Shown piece after piece: positions 63,874 through 64,000 of a DNA stretch of 64,000 bases. Position 1 is the first letter of the stretch. Each line of letters begins with the position of its first letter. This stretch comes from Diphasiastrum complanatum (taxonomy: Eukaryota > Streptophyta > Lycopodiopsida > Lycopodiales > Lycopodiaceae). The stretch is from positions 64,088,011 to 64,152,010 of the forward strand of contig CM055092.1 of assembly GCA_029204225.1 (NCBI GenBank). Direction: 5' to 3'. Below the pieces are notes generated by a model. It was not told the DNA's origin, did not search any database, and worked only from the letters and a program-made list of their open reading frames with translations. A program made the position numbers and the translations under genes.

Positions 63874-64000
63874 GCCAATTCCTGTTGATCACAGCCATAC
63901 ATTTGTCAAGTAACGAATTGAGAAACATAGCCTATATTTATCCACCAATCAAAGTGAGACAAATTTGTACCTACGCCGGAATACATTAACTAGTCTTTAA
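63874..64000 (-). other. Upstream flank, no gene seen
   Basis: Possible distal promoter of the decayed gene; contains a CCAATCAAA-type word (plus strand near 63945). Nothing further. Confidence 0.3.

Overview
The window looks like a piece of a large, repeat-rich land-plant nuclear genome. The evidence is plant-type Ty1/copia polyproteins with UBN2-type Gag, primer-binding sites matching initiator-Met tRNA (TGGTATCAGAGC), Ty3/gypsy remnants, short GT-AG introns of about 86-89 bp, and long CT and GA microsatellites. I cannot name the species. I see no intact host housekeeping gene, no rRNA or tRNA gene and no CRISPR array. Almost every coding segment belongs to a mobile element or a decayed remnant.

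Layout. 1-3988 is the 5' part of a minus-strand LTR element (LTR, PBS, long leader, Gag with a duplicated domain) that runs off the left edge. 4001-11932 is a long-terminal-inverted-repeat element, Pack-MULE-like, carrying an intron-bearing gene fragment. Its right arm is split by a complete 5057-bp non-coding LTR element E (6815-11871, target duplication CACAT). 12434-18529 is a decayed copia element F, with a 545-bp internal duplication, a fold-back MITE (16604-17391), a PBS hairpin and a (CT)57 tract. 18530-20499 is mostly non-genic with a minisatellite. 20500-25412 is a frameshifted copia element H on the minus strand. 25413-29850 holds two related non-coding LTR units (I and C). 29851-34045 holds degraded Ty3/gypsy pieces.

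34046-50437 is a three-level nest. A non-coding LTR element D (same family as C and E) is split by copia element A (35569-47865, target duplication AAACT). A is in turn split, inside the protease active-site codons, by copia element B (38338-44198, target duplication CATCT). B has one uninterrupted 1316-codon gag-pol frame and LTRs that look identical by eye, so it is a candidate active element. A also has matching LTRs but carries one TAG stop in its RNase H region.

50438-52075 is a further fragment of the non-coding family. 52075-53309 is a copia Gag joined in frame to a gypsy integrase. 53452-53760 contains a perfect 30-bp inverted repeat. 54248-60508 is a decayed minus-strand Ty3/gypsy element whose reverse-transcriptase core is deleted and which is followed by an unidentified 274-codon ORF. 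61386-64000 contains two decayed, intron-bearing, convergent genes that I do not recognise; upstream of the second is an array of five GATATC sites.

How the parts relate. The autonomous-looking copia element could supply proteins in trans to relatives. The non-coding family (C, D, E, the 50-52 kb fragment, and probably I) has PBS, polypurine tract and LTRs but no proteins, so it must depend on other elements. Its leader carries five copies of a TGCTGC...GTAAGCACGG unit shared between copies, a candidate structured RNA signal.
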